Below the pieces are notes generated by a model that ran no database searches, was not told the origin of the DNA, and worked only from the letters and a program-made list of their open reading frames with translations. Of a stretch of DNA of 41,421 nucleotides, positions 13,331-21,437 are shown piece after piece. This stretch comes from a virus: IMG/VR virus record IMGVR_UViG_3300009545_000038, positions 1-41,421 of that record; one strand, 5' to 3'. Made by a program: the position numbers and the translations under genes. How positions within the stretch are numbered: position 1 is the first letter of the stretch; each line of letters opens with the position of its first letter.

Positions 13331-15619
13331 TCAAAATACGTCGTACTGCCACTGCTTTTTGACACTTTGTCTAACGATTAGGCCATAGTAGGGGAAGTGA
13401 TCGCCCTCCACCGTGTACACCTTGTTTTCCCGCAGGCGACGGCCGAAGGTAGAATTTGCAATTGGGCGCCTGCCCGCCTCCTCGCACCAACGCTTGAAGT
13501 AGGGGTAGATTTCTCGCATCGGCGTGCGCTCGCAATCGTCAATCTCGCAGCACTCCGCAAGAAAGCTTGCCACGCTATCCACTTCGACGCGCCACCCGCG
13601 CAACAGCTTGTGATGCGACGCAGGTAGGGTGAAGGCCCCGCGGGCTAGCAGACGGGACGCGCCAGCGACAGCCCAGGCGGCAATGCCAGCCATTTCGGAG
13701 GCCACCAACGACTCTTTGAGCGTGTCGTCACGCATCGGGTGCCCCATGGGGAACGTCCGATTCCACTCGACGATGAGGAATCGCCGCCAAAAGGCGTTGG
13801 TGTGGTCTGCGGTGCCCGGTAGGCGATTGCAAGCGAAGAGGTGCCCTGCGATGGGGGCGTGTTGGAACGGCCGCCCTGAGGGGTTGCGCGCATCCATTTC
13901 ATCGCCCGAGATCACCGCTTTGAAGCTGTCACCGCTCACAATCTCTGCTTCGGGCAGCTCAGACACCACGTTGAGGCGCACGCCAGCCAACGCGGCTTTA
14001 TAATATTCCTTGCCCCAGTCCTGGGGCTTGATGCTTTGCCGCTGTTCTTTTGGAAATAGCTCAGAGGCAACGTGCGTGAAGACGCTTTTTCCATTTTCGC
14101 CCATCTGTCCGTACAGCACGAGCGCTTTCTGATACCGGGGGGCAATGCCAATTAAGCAGGCGCCTAGAAACTCCTGCAACAGATCGATCTTCTCTGCCGC
14201 GTCTTCATCCCCCTCGAAGCAAGCGGCCAAATACGTTCGCCACCGATCGCACCGCGCATCCGCGGCGTACGCGTGCGGTAGCCCCAGGTTCAAGCGATTC
14301 TCCGCATCGTGGGGAACGAACGCGGCGCCGTTGGGTGTAGCCATCAAGACGCCATTGGTGAACGCTACGCCTGGGGGCGCCTCGCCGAAGAACCGTGCAT
14401 CACCGCTCAGCGTCTTGGCCGCGGAAATGACGTTGTGGATATTTTTATGGTTGAGCCGCAACAATTTCTTGCCCACGCGCTTGCCAGCGTAGCGCGACAC
14501 GATTTGGTACAGCTCATTGTCATCATAGCTCACCCACAAGCCCGACGCAGAATCGTAGCGCCATAGCTCATCTTGCGTACCCACGAGCGCCTCCTCATGG
14601 GTGCCAGCCAAATCCGTCAAAAGCCGCTGTGCTAACTCGATATCGTCGCCGCGAGTGAATGGCGCTGCATCCGACGCCCACCCACCGACTTTGTCTTTTA
14701 GTTCGGCCCAGCGGTTTACGTTGCCCCCACAGGAGTCATGCCAGCAACCCGCCCATATGCCTCCGCGCGACTGCACACGGATCATCAGTTTCTCGACGTG
14801 AGCAGGATTGAACGCGCAACGGCGCAATCGAAAGGTCACGTCGTTGATTTGGGTGTGGGGGACGGCCATCGCTGTAAGCCAGTAGCCAATTCGTTTGGCC
14901 GTCGCAATGGCCGAATCTGTAGCAGCTTCGCGGGGGGCAGACGACGACAGCGCAGGCTGTTGGATGAGCGCTGCGGGAAGCGGATGCGCCGCTAAAATCT
15001 CTTCGTACGTGTATTTTCGTTCGGGGTAGGCTTCAAGCAGCGTGACGCGCTCGGGGGCCACTCGCCGCCGTTTGCTGCACTTCGCGCACGTCTCATCAGG
15101 GCAGGGGCCATGCATGTTCCACGTGCCCGGCAAGCGCATTACACGATCGAGATTCACCATACTCTTGTCGGTGCCATAGAAGAGCGCGAGGTGGCGCTGT
15201 ACGTCGCTCCATTTGTCAATCGATTGCCCGTCGGCAAGCAGCCAGTAATAATGCCGGTTGCGGTTGCTTTCGGATGACGCGACGACGATCGACGGTGGTA
15301 GCCGCGGGATGGGCGGCAACAAGCTGGTGCCGTCGTCGTCCACAAAGCAAGCGCGCACGCCGGTGATCGCATGCTTGCCGCGCCTGCCTGCGTTGATCTG
15401 CACGTAGGCGGCGCGTTGTGCGGCGTTCAACTTGCCGATGATATCGGTGAGCTGCGGCAAGCTGCCGATATGCACACGGTTGTATTCTTTTCGTTTCTTG
15501 GCTGTGTCGTCGACAAACTGCAATACGAGGGCTGTGGCTTGCGATCCTGTAAGCGCGGTGATAAAGCGCTGCGCTTGCCGAAAGTCAAACGGATACTGCG
15601 GCAACATTGGCGCTAGCAT
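13331..15619 (-). CDS. Primase-helicase: RepB-type AEP primase fused to D5-like SF3 helicase
   Basis: 762 aa from ATG 15619 (MLAPMLPQYPF). An opening 20 codons longer has no ribosome site. Residues 20-200: archaeo-eukaryotic primase fold with DDDGT (94-98), HYYW (123-126) and NLDRVMRLPGTWN (156-168), as in RepB-like primases. A zinc site follows (Cys268, His274, Cys292, Cys297). Residues 330-620: D5/P4-type helicase with Walker A GQMGENGKS (504-512), Walker B LNVVSELPE (549-557) and sensor Asn598. A C-terminal helical/winged domain ends the protein. It should unwind the origin and prime synthesis. It is transcribed away from the plus-strand replication genes and ends 48 nt from the inverted-repeat region. 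Confidence 0.9.
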   Translation of the reverse strand: MLAPMLPQYPFDFRQAQRFITALTGSQATALVLQFVDDTAKKRKEYNRVHIGSLPQLTDIIGKLNAAQRAAYVQINAGRRGKHAITGVRACFVDDDGTSLLPPIPRLPPSIVVASSESNRNRHYYWLLADGQSIDKWSDVQRHLALFYGTDKSMVNLDRVMRLPGTWNMHGPCPDETCAKCSKRRRVAPERVTLLEAYPERKYTYEEILAAHPLPAALIQQPALSSSAPREAATDSAIATAKRIGYWLTAMAVPHTQINDVTFRLRRCAFNPAHVEKLMIRVQSRGGIWAGCWHDSCGGNVNRWAELKDKVGGWASDAAPFTRGDDIELAQRLLTDLAGTHEEALVGTQDELWRYDSASGLWVSYDDNELYQIVSRYAGKRVGKKLLRLNHKNIHNVISAAKTLSGDARFFGEAPPGVAFTNGVLMATPNGAAFVPHDAENRLNLGLPHAYAADARCDRWRTYLAACFEGDEDAAEKIDLLQEFLGACLIGIAPRYQKALVLYGQMGENGKSVFTHVASELFPKEQRQSIKPQDWGKEYYKAALAGVRLNVVSELPEAEIVSGDSFKAVISGDEMDARNPSGRPFQHAPIAGHLFACNRLPGTADHTNAFWRRFLIVEWNRTFPMGHPMRDDTLKESLVASEMAGIAAWAVAGASRLLARGAFTLPASHHKLLRGWRVEVDSVASFLAECCEIDDCERTPMREIYPYFKRWCEEAGRRPIANSTFGRRLRENKVYTVEGDHFPYYGLIVRQSVKKQWQYDVF

Positions 15620-15799
15620 TGATTCCCCATGGTATCCTCTTCTACTGCCACAGCTTGAGGGTGTGCAATAACAAAACACACCGATCGATTTTTTACACGT
15701 GCGGTCGCGGGCTTAGCGTGTTTGCAAGCGATCGATACTTAAAAGAATTTGACACATGCAGCGACTGGGGAGCATAACACTGCGAGGGGAGACACGCCA
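15620..15799. promoter_or_regulatory. Divergent control region between primase and early operon
   Basis: Plus side: TTGACA (15749-15754), 18-nt spacer, CATAAC (15773-15778), then GAGGGGAG before ATG 15800. This is the likely early promoter. Minus side: ACCGATCGAT (15680-15689) in the orientation seen in the left-arm promoters, with only a weak core promoter for the primase (TGTTAT as possible -10). A second ATCGAT (15731-15736) lies 45 nt away, so one regulator could control both directions. Confidence 0.55.
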
Positions 15800-16009
15800 A
15801 TGCCGAAAGATTCAGGGGATGGTAAGGCGCCGCACTGCAAATGGTGCAGTGCGCTAATTCGGACGGAGAATTTTCACCGCTTCCCGCCCACTGTGTGAGC
15901 CGCATGGATCGCGGGCTACTGCTCACCGTACCATCAGGCGATGGGCGCCAAAGACACTGTGGAGCGCTCAGAGGCGTGGTGGCAGGATAACAACGCGAGC
16001 CGGCGTTAA
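15800..16009 (+). pseudogene. Small zinc-finger gene with in-frame UGA at codon 33
   Basis: ATG 15800 has a good GAGGGGAG site. The frame gives 32 codons (MPKDSGDGKAPHCKWCSALI and on to FPPTV), a TGA at 15896-15898, then 36 more coherent codons (AAWIAGYCSPYHQAM and on to NNASRR) to TAA 16007-16009. The TAA forms a TAATG overlap with the next gene, just like other junctions of this operon, which argues that the 69-aa frame is the original gene. Cys13, Cys16, Cys40 and His44 would form one zinc site only if the UGA is read through. Options: recent nonsense mutation (TGG or TGC to TGA), sequencing error, or recoding. UGA is a normal stop elsewhere in the window. Confidence 0.6.
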
Positions 16010-16122
16010 TGCGTCGGCTGATCTGTCGCATCATCGGTTGCTCTGACATCGTGTGTGGGCGTTGGCTTATCTGCCATCGCTGCGATTCGTTCACCCGATT
16101 CGGGAGGCCATACGCGTCATGA
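16009..16122 (+). CDS. 37-aa cysteine-rich micro-protein
   Basis: ATG 16009 overlaps the previous TAA, and its TGA overlaps the next ATG (16119). Product MRRLICRIIGCSDIVCGRWL then ICHRCDSFTRFGRPYAS. Cys6, 11, 16, 22 and 25 with a CHRC knuckle suggest a zinc-binding mini-protein. A gene of similar build (basic hydrophobic N-terminus, C-terminal CGRC) follows at 18573, so the two may be related. Function unknown. Confidence 0.55.
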   Translation: MRRLICRIIGCSDIVCGRWLICHRCDSFTRFGRPYAS

Positions 16123-16562
16123 TCCCAATCAGTGCGATGCAGATACAGGCGTTGCGTGCGCTCGCGAACGGCGCCGATGGGCTGGCCATGCATGGCTGCA
16201 CCGTTCATGGCTTGCGCCGCCGTAAGCTGATTGAGCTGCACGTGGACGGTTGGAAGCTGACGGAAAACGGACGCGCGGAGCTGGCGAAGCATCCGTTGAC
16301 GCAGGCGGTTGCTGCACCGTTGACGCGCATGGAAGCTATCCAGGAAGTGATGGGTGAGCGTGATTTCATGTTCGTTGCGCTGCCCCCACCTGTGCCTCCG
16401 ACAGTCACCGACGCCATGGTGGAGGTGTGCTGTGACGAATTCGACGCGGCGCTACAGTACCATGTGATTGCTCGTAGCAAAACCGTCGCGATGACGTATA
16501 TTGGCTATCCGGGGCGCTACTGGTCTATCGCCTACTGCCCTTTCTGCGGCGCCAAGCGATGA
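16119..16562 (+). CDS. Winged-helix-like protein with C-terminal zinc knuckle
   Basis: 147 aa from ATG 16119 (ATGA overlap; GGGAGG about 12 nt upstream). Residues 1-55 (MQIQALRALANGADGLAMHG; LRRRKLIELHVDGWKLTENG) look like a winged helix with a beta wing, which would bind DNA. The C-terminus ends YCPFCGAKR, and Cys-Cys occurs mid-protein (VEVCCDEF). A longer start at 16053 would cover the preceding gene and is rejected. Possible early transcription regulator; no family recognised. Confidence 0.6.
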   Translation: MIPISAMQIQALRALANGADGLAMHGCTVHGLRRRKLIELHVDGWKLTENGRAELAKHPLTQAVAAPLTRMEAIQEVMGERDFMFVALPPPVPPTVTDAMVEVCCDEFDAALQYHVIARSKTVAMTYIGYPGRYWSIAYCPFCGAKR

Positions 16563-16732
16563 GACTGACGTGGGAGCGGGGTACGTGCCCCGCGCCTGGG
16601 CACAGCCCGATGTGCTGGGGAGTCGTGCGCATGTGGTTGCTGTGGCTCAATGCTGCGCCTTCGATGCGTCGAGAAAAGCAATCCGTGGAGATTCAGCCCG
16701 ACGGCAACCGTTGCCTCATGGAGCTGTTATGA
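16559..16732 (+). CDS. 57-aa micro-protein, unknown
   Basis: Starts in the stop of the previous gene (ATGA) and ends in the start of the helicase (ATGA). Product MRLTWERGTCPAPGHSPMCW, then GVVRMWLLWLNAAPSMRREK. Three Cys and a Trp-rich helix. The tight coupling supports translation; a role in coupling helicase expression is possible. No family. Confidence 0.45.
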   Translation: MRLTWERGTCPAPGHSPMCWGVVRMWLLWLNAAPSMRREKQSVEIQPDGNRCLMELL

Positions 16733-18375
16733 AACAGATCGCAAAAGAGTGGTGGCGCGTCAATTGGAACGAAGTCTATGCGCGCACGGGCCTCGCGCCG
16801 ACGCAGGTGCCCGGCGTTCGCAGCGCGCCCGGAAGCGTTTGGGCTGACGTTCACCTGACGCACCTTCGCATGCTCGAATTGGAGTTGCCTCCCGGCCGCG
16901 TCACGGTGGGGCCACAGGTATGGCTTGACCGCTTGCGCCCCCATCAAGTCGCAGGCGTCGATTACATTCAGTCGCGCCGTGGCACGTTGCTCGCCGATGA
17001 AATGCGCGTCGGTAAGACGGCAACGACGATGTACAGCCACAACCCCAATGACGGAACCATGTTCGTTATCGGTCCGCTCGCCTCACGCGCCGTTTGGCAC
17101 GAATGGGCCGCGCGTCGGTTTGGCATGTGCGGGGCGCAAGATTGCTCCATTTGTGCGCGTGCTACAGGTAGTACTTTGCCTGACGACATGTGGAGCTTTA
17201 CGGCGCTTGCGGGGCGCAAGCCCAATGGCGACGATCTAGAAGAGATAAAAAACTCGCGCGTGGTGTTTTGCCACTTCGCAATTATGCCCGCGTGGCGTTT
17301 CTTATTCGAACACCTCCGCATCGGTACTCTCGTGGTGGATGAGATTCACCTCCCACAGAGCGGGATGCAGTCGCGCAAGAGCGAAACGGGTGGGGCCATC
17401 CGTTTCATGAACACCGTGGCCAAGCGCGCTGTATTCCTCAGCGGCTCCCCCTTGTGGAACAAGCCCAAAGGGCTGTGGCACGTCTTGGATATGCTCAATC
17501 CGGGCGCCTGGGGTGATTACTGGTCGTTTTGTAAACGCTACGCGGATGCGAAGCCGGGCGCGTACGGGTGGCGCGCTGAGGGGTCGAGCAACGAAGAGGA
17601 GCTGCGCACGCGGTTGCAGGAAACGATGTTGCGGCGTACGTGGAAGGATATCGCGGGCAACCTTCCGCCGATACAGCGCAGCGTGGAGGTGGTGCTGCTC
17701 ACCGACGACGTTCGCGATCGCGTCGAGGAGGGGGCTGCGCGGCTGCGCTCCGCCACTTCGTCAACGGTCGTCGGTGACCTTGCCCGCCTCCGAAAGATGT
17801 ACGCCAAAGAGAAAATCAACGCGGCGATGATTAAGGCGCGCGAGGCAATGCAGGATGGCCACAGCGTCATTGTGTGGGCGTGGCACCGCGATGTTGCTAG
17901 CGATATTGCGGAGCATATGGCCAACTCGAGTGAAGGCGCTGCCGCTTGCATCGATGGTGATACGGCGCCCGGCAACCGAGAGGTGTTGATCGAATCGCTG
18001 CGGCTCACAAGCCAATCGCGCCCCGTGTGCCTCGTAGCGACCATGGGCGCGCTCGCGACAGCTGTTAATTTGTCCTTCGCTGACGTCGAGATCTTCTGTG
18101 AGCTGGACTGGAACCCCGACAGTATCGCCCAAGCGGAAATGCGCCCCTACGACGGCACGCGGCCGATCGCGTCGGTGTTTCTCGTCGCTGATTGCGACGT
18201 TGAACAAAAGCTCATGGACGCGTTGTTATCCAAATTCGAGGTGAAAGATCGGCTAGGCGTCGCTCCCGGCGTGGGTAGCGTCGCGGAGGTGTTACAGGCG
18301 TCGATCGGCGTGGAGAACGCGCGCTCGCTTGACGCCCTTGCGGCGGCTGTGCTCGCCGAATTGGGGGACGGATAA
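16729..18375 (+). CDS. SNF2-like superfamily II DNA helicase
   Basis: 548 aa from ATG 16729 (GGAGCTGTT upstream); the longer open frame is a shadow of two small genes. Motif I LADEMRVGKT (88-97, SNF2-type DEMGLGKT), motif Ia IGPLASRAVWHEW, motif II VVDEIH (202-207), motif III LSGSP (237-241), a C-terminal RecA-like domain with VIVWAWHRDVA, and motif VI QAEMRPYDGTRP. A Cys cluster (CGAQDCSICAR, 134-144) interrupts lobe 1 and may bind zinc. Such phage helicases assist replication fork remodelling or recombination. It leads the replication gene series. Confidence 0.88.
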   Translation: MKQIAKEWWRVNWNEVYARTGLAPTQVPGVRSAPGSVWADVHLTHLRMLELELPPGRVTVGPQVWLDRLRPHQVAGVDYIQSRRGTLLADEMRVGKTATTMYSHNPNDGTMFVIGPLASRAVWHEWAARRFGMCGAQDCSICARATGSTLPDDMWSFTALAGRKPNGDDLEEIKNSRVVFCHFAIMPAWRFLFEHLRIGTLVVDEIHLPQSGMQSRKSETGGAIRFMNTVAKRAVFLSGSPLWNKPKGLWHVLDMLNPGAWGDYWSFCKRYADAKPGAYGWRAEGSSNEEELRTRLQETMLRRTWKDIAGNLPPIQRSVEVVLLTDDVRDRVEEGAARLRSATSSTVVGDLARLRKMYAKEKINAAMIKAREAMQDGHSVIVWAWHRDVASDIAEHMANSSEGAAACIDGDTAPGNREVLIESLRLTSQSRPVCLVATMGALATAVNLSFADVEIFCELDWNPDSIAQAEMRPYDGTRPIASVFLVADCDVEQKLMDALLSKFEVKDRLGVAPGVGSVAEVLQASIGVENARSLDALAAAVLAELGDG

Positions 18376-18573
18376 ATGCTTGCCGGAGAGCTGCAAAACT
18401 TCTTGCGCAACAATCGGGTGGCGATCAGCATCGATTACAATCCTAGCGGCGCATCGGATAGTCGTTGGTATGCGTCGCTGCGCAATAGCTTTGAGGCGCG
18501 CACCACGTGGGGTCCGACAGCGCAGATCGCTATCAAGCGCGCGTTGAAAAACTACCGCGATCGGCCATTCTGA
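18376..18573 (+). CDS. 65-aa hypothetical protein
   Basis: ATG immediately follows the helicase TAA. Product MLAGELQNFLRNNRVAISID, then YNPSGASDSRWYASLRNSFE, ending in a basic helix (AIKRALKNYRDRPF). It looks like a beta-hairpin plus helix. The stop overlaps the next ATG (TGATG). No family recognised; operon position suggests an early function. Confidence 0.55.
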   Translation: MLAGELQNFLRNNRVAISIDYNPSGASDSRWYASLRNSFEARTTWGPTAQIAIKRALKNYRDRPF

Positions 18574-18740
18574 TGCGCGGGCTGTGGCTACGCCTCGTGT
18601 GCGCCTTCGCGGGCCATCATTGGTTTCGCATGTGGGCACTCGAATACATCACGCCGTTTGAGCGCAAGCAGCATCGCACGCATGGATGGGTGTGTGGAAG
18701 ATGCGCAAAAACGGTTGACGACATCAATAAGGCACGGTAG
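18573..18740 (+). CDS. 55-aa zinc-knuckle protein
   Basis: Starts in TGATG at 18573. Product MRGLWLRLVCAFAGHHWFRM, then a C-terminal GWVCGRCAKTVDD. Cys10, the HH pair and CGRC could form one zinc site. Similar build to the 37-aa protein at 16009 (basic start, C-terminal CxxC). Function unknown. Confidence 0.55.
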   Translation: MRGLWLRLVCAFAGHHWFRMWALEYITPFERKQHRTHGWVCGRCAKTVDDINKAR

Positions 18741-18766
18741 CGTCTCTTTTCGCGAGGGTGAGAAAA

Positions 18767-19003
18767 ATGAGAAAAGGTATGATGTACAAAGATGCAAAAG
18801 GCGTGATTCGGTCGTACGATGATCTGTCGATCGAATTCGTGCCTGGCTTGTGCTGCGATCACGATTGGGCGCCCGGTATGGCGCCGCACCACTTCCGCTG
18901 CACGAAATGCCGCGCGTCGTGCAATCGCAACCCCAAAGACGGCAGCATTGAACATTATTCCAACAGCAGCGTTGATTACGCGGTCCCCAAGTTGGTGGGC
19001 TGA
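18767..19003 (+). CDS. 78-aa protein with two CxxC-type pairs
   Basis: ATG 18767 (MRKGMMYKDAKGVIRSYDDL) with GAGGGTG upstream; GTG 18758 is an alternative start. Contains LCCDHDW, HHFRCTKCRASCN, that is Cys/His residues enough for one or two zinc sites, then an acidic-neutral tail. It ends 1 nt into the nuclease start. Possibly a nucleic-acid-binding accessory of the nuclease; no family recognised. Confidence 0.55.
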   Translation: MRKGMMYKDAKGVIRSYDDLSIEFVPGLCCDHDWAPGMAPHHFRCTKCRASCNRNPKDGSIEHYSNSSVDYAVPKLVG

Positions 19004-20070
19004 TGGGCACGCCGATCGAAGCTGGCGACTTCACCATCGATATGCCGCTTGACCACGAGGCGCGACTATCGCAGCCGATTGAGGAGGCGATCGAGCTGGT
19101 GTGCAATGAGCTTGACCTCCCCGTCATCGGCGGCCCGTCGGGCAAGGGATGGAGCCGCGTCTCTACTGCGCAGCGTTGCCCGCGCCTCTTCTCCATTGAG
19201 CACGTGATCGGCGCGGGCCACGAGTCGCGCAATCCGGCGGCCTCGCTGCAAATCGGAGCGCTCTATCACTTCCTGCAAGCACTCTATTATGCGGCTGGCC
19301 TCGGGCCGTGCGCGCTCAGTGACAAGGGGTTGATTGCTGAGGCTGCGATCGGCCATCGCCGTGGCAAGCGCCCCAAGTTTTTTGAGGTGCCTCCCGATGC
19401 GGCTGACAATGCCTTGAAGCTCCTCAAAGAAATGGCCGCGCCCTTGGAAGAGGATCTGCAAGCGAGCGTTGACGGTAGCGCCAAATCGCCGCGCCCGTCG
19501 GCCAAGATCGTGGCTGAGGCGGAGCGTTGCTTTGACGCCCACACCGCGTACTACGGCGGCGATGGCGCTTCCGAAGATGTGATCCCACTGGCGATCGAGT
19601 GGTGGGCGAGCAATGATCCGCTCGATTACACGTGCCGCTATGACATCATCGCGCGACTCGGGGAACAGGATCCGCTGTGCTCGGACGCGTTGCCGCCCGG
19701 TAGCGTCGTGGTGTTCGAACGCAAGACGGCTGCGTACTTGTCAGAAATGGCACAGGTCGGATGGTTTCTTGACGGCGAAATCCTTGGGGAGCTACTGAAT
19801 TGGCAGCCTAGCGGTTGTGAAGCTCTCTTCGGGCCGCTCGCGGCCGTCGTGGTGGATATCGTGACGAAAGCGAAGAAACAACAGTTTCTGCGCGTCGTGG
19901 TGCCTCCGACGGCGCCAGCCGTGGCCAATCACGGCAAGTGGATTCGGTACATGCAAGCCGAAATGCATCGATGGGAGGCCACTGGGGTGTACCCGCAGTA
20001 CTTCACGCAATGCTTCGACAAGTGGGGCAAGTGCGGCGCCTTCGATATCTGCGCGGGCGGTGGAAAATGA
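19003..20070 (+). CDS. PD-(D/E)XK nuclease, RecB/Cas4-like
   Basis: 355 aa. RecB-family features: STAQRCPRLF (54-63), GALYHFL (85-91, the QhGxxxH-like His), Asp214 in RYDIIAR, and the E-x-K of VVFERKTA (Glu239, Lys241). The C-terminus has three Cys (QCFDKWGKCGAFDIC), which with Cys59 match the four-Cys iron-sulfur staple of Cas4/AddB nucleases; the staple is inference. Likely an exonuclease for phage recombination. It precedes the Sak4-like ATPase and the ssDNA-binding protein, as in phage recombination modules. Confidence 0.82.
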   Translation: MGTPIEAGDFTIDMPLDHEARLSQPIEEAIELVCNELDLPVIGGPSGKGWSRVSTAQRCPRLFSIEHVIGAGHESRNPAASLQIGALYHFLQALYYAAGLGPCALSDKGLIAEAAIGHRRGKRPKFFEVPPDAADNALKLLKEMAAPLEEDLQASVDGSAKSPRPSAKIVAEAERCFDAHTAYYGGDGASEDVIPLAIEWWASNDPLDYTCRYDIIARLGEQDPLCSDALPPGSVVVFERKTAAYLSEMAQVGWFLDGEILGELLNWQPSGCEALFGPLAAVVVDIVTKAKKQQFLRVVVPPTAPAVANHGKWIRYMQAEMHRWEATGVYPQYFTQCFDKWGKCGAFDICAGGGK

Positions 20071-20333
20071 AGGGGCGTTTGATTGTATTCGATTTCAATC
20101 GCGGCGCGCAATGGGTGTGGATGGAGTACGCCGGGCCTATGCCTACGTGCGCCGTAACGATGTATCGCGTGGGGCCGCGCACCGTGTCTACGATGGGTAA
20201 GCTCGCAGTGGGCGTCTGCGTTGGCTACGCGCCGCATTCGCGTTTGTGCGTCGTGCAGCTCTTCGCAGAGACGGCGATCGAAAACCACCCTGACGGTACG
20301 ATTTCGTTCCCCGAGCCGAATGGTGGCAAATAA
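20067..20333 (+). CDS. 88-aa hypothetical protein
   Basis: ATG 20067 overlaps the nuclease stop (ATGA). Product MKGRLIVFDFNRGAQWVWME, then beta-rich segments (CAVTMYRVGPRTVSTMG; GYAPHSRLCVVQLFAETAIE). Its stop forms TAATG with the next gene. It could be a small beta-barrel. No family recognised; a longer opening from 19938 is a shadow of the nuclease. Confidence 0.55.
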   Translation: MKGRLIVFDFNRGAQWVWMEYAGPMPTCAVTMYRVGPRTVSTMGKLAVGVCVGYAPHSRLCVVQLFAETAIENHPDGTISFPEPNGGK

Positions 20334-20509
20334 TGTGGGAGCTGATGATAGTGCTATCACGTATTCAAGAGAAGATCGAAGCCAAAGCGGCGGATGCAGG
20401 CGCGAGTGGCACGCCCGAGGGCGACGCACGTGAGAAGGTGCTCACTGCCATCGCGGAGGCCATCGGTGATGTGATCGCTGATTGGGAAGCAAACGGGAGG
20501 CGTCTATGA
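20333..20509 (+). CDS. 58-aa helical protein
   Basis: Begins in TAATG and ends in the Sak4-like start (ATGA). Product MWELMIVLSRIQEKIEAKAA, a Gly/Ser/Pro turn, and a second helix (AREKVLTAIAEAIGDVIADW). Two-helix bundle, acidic. Function unknown; coupled to the recombinase gene. Confidence 0.5.
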   Translation: MWELMIVLSRIQEKIEAKAADAGASGTPEGDAREKVLTAIAEAIGDVIADWEANGRRL

Positions 20510-21282
20510 CACGCATTGACTTGACGAAGCCACCACAGACGCTGTTGCGCACCAGCTTCGTTTACGGCGCATACGGCGCGGGAAAAACGGATTTCTGTTC
20601 CACGTACCCAAAGGTGGCGTGGATCGGATCCAACCGCGAAGGCGGCGCAGAAACTATGCGATGGATGGACCGCAGCCGTTGGTATGAGCCGAACGTGGCG
20701 CCCGACGTCTACGCCGTCGAGAACATGGCGCAAATGTTGACGCACCTCAACAAAGACATCATGCCGAAGGTGCAAGAGGGTCGGATCAAAACCATCGTGT
20801 TGGAATTATCGTTCTATACCGACGATTTGATTCGCTCCGCGCCCGAGGGTGCGATGGGTTGGACGATCTACGGTGATCTTGAGAAACACATCATTGGAAA
20901 AGATGAGCAGTGGAAGCGCATTCCGGGCCTCCGCATCGTCTACAACGCGCTCGCCAATCCCGAGCCCGACGATAAGAAACCGGCCGGGCCGCTCATGGCG
21001 GGCAAGGCGCTCGCGCGCAAGCTGCCCGCCATTTGCGACATGATCGGCTACCTCCGCACTGAGGAGGTGAGCGGCGGGCAGATCGATCGTATCTTGCACT
21101 TGCAGCCGTATTCCAATTTCCCCGCGCGGCATCGTTACGGTACGCGTCTGCCGCCGTTCGTTCGTAACCCCACGTACCGGATGCTTGAAGATCTGATCAA
21201 CGGCCGCGCCGTCGCTGACGCCTCGGGCGTTGTGTCGCCGAAGGCGCTCCCGGCCGTTCCGGGATTGCCCACGCTCAAATGA
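20506..21282 (+). CDS. Sak4-like RecA-fold ATPase (single-strand annealing/recombination)
   Basis: 258 aa from ATG 20506 (GGGAGGCG upstream). Walker A GAYGAGKT (21-28) follows a short beta strand (TSFVY); IKTIVLELSFYTDDL is the Walker B region, but with Glu where Asp is usual. PAGPLMAGKALARKLPAICDMIGYL and the RTEE/RILHLQP beta strands fit Sak4/AAA_24-type phage ATPases, which work with an OB-fold ssDNA-binding partner. That partner type follows two genes later. Family and context agree; biochemical role is by analogy. Confidence 0.8.
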   Translation: MTRIDLTKPPQTLLRTSFVYGAYGAGKTDFCSTYPKVAWIGSNREGGAETMRWMDRSRWYEPNVAPDVYAVENMAQMLTHLNKDIMPKVQEGRIKTIVLELSFYTDDLIRSAPEGAMGWTIYGDLEKHIIGKDEQWKRIPGLRIVYNALANPEPDDKKPAGPLMAGKALARKLPAICDMIGYLRTEEVSGGQIDRILHLQPYSNFPARHRYGTRLPPFVRNPTYRMLEDLINGRAVADASGVVSPKALPAVPGLPTLK

Positions 21283-21437
21283 GCTTGGAAAAAATAAATA
21301 CCGCGGCAACGGTTGTAAAAACTCTTGCCGATATATTTTGCATGTGGCACGATCGGAGGCAGAAGACAAAAGAGTTAGAAAAGAGAATTGAAGAGCTAGA
21401 AAAGCGAATCAACGAAAAGGGAGAAAAAGAACGATGA
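21279..21437 (+). CDS. 52-aa coiled-coil protein with AT-rich codons
   Basis: ATGA overlaps at both ends. Product MSLEKINTAATVVKTLADIF, then a perfect Lys/Glu/Leu coiled coil (KELEKRIEELEKRINEKGEK). Codons are strikingly A-rich (AAA, AAT, ATA, GAA) compared with neighbours. A small dimerising adaptor between the ATPase and ssDNA-binding protein is possible. Recent acquisition or selection for Lys/Glu content would both explain the composition. Confidence 0.5.
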   Translation: MSLEKINTAATVVKTLADIFCMWHDRRQKTKELEKRIEELEKRINEKGEKER

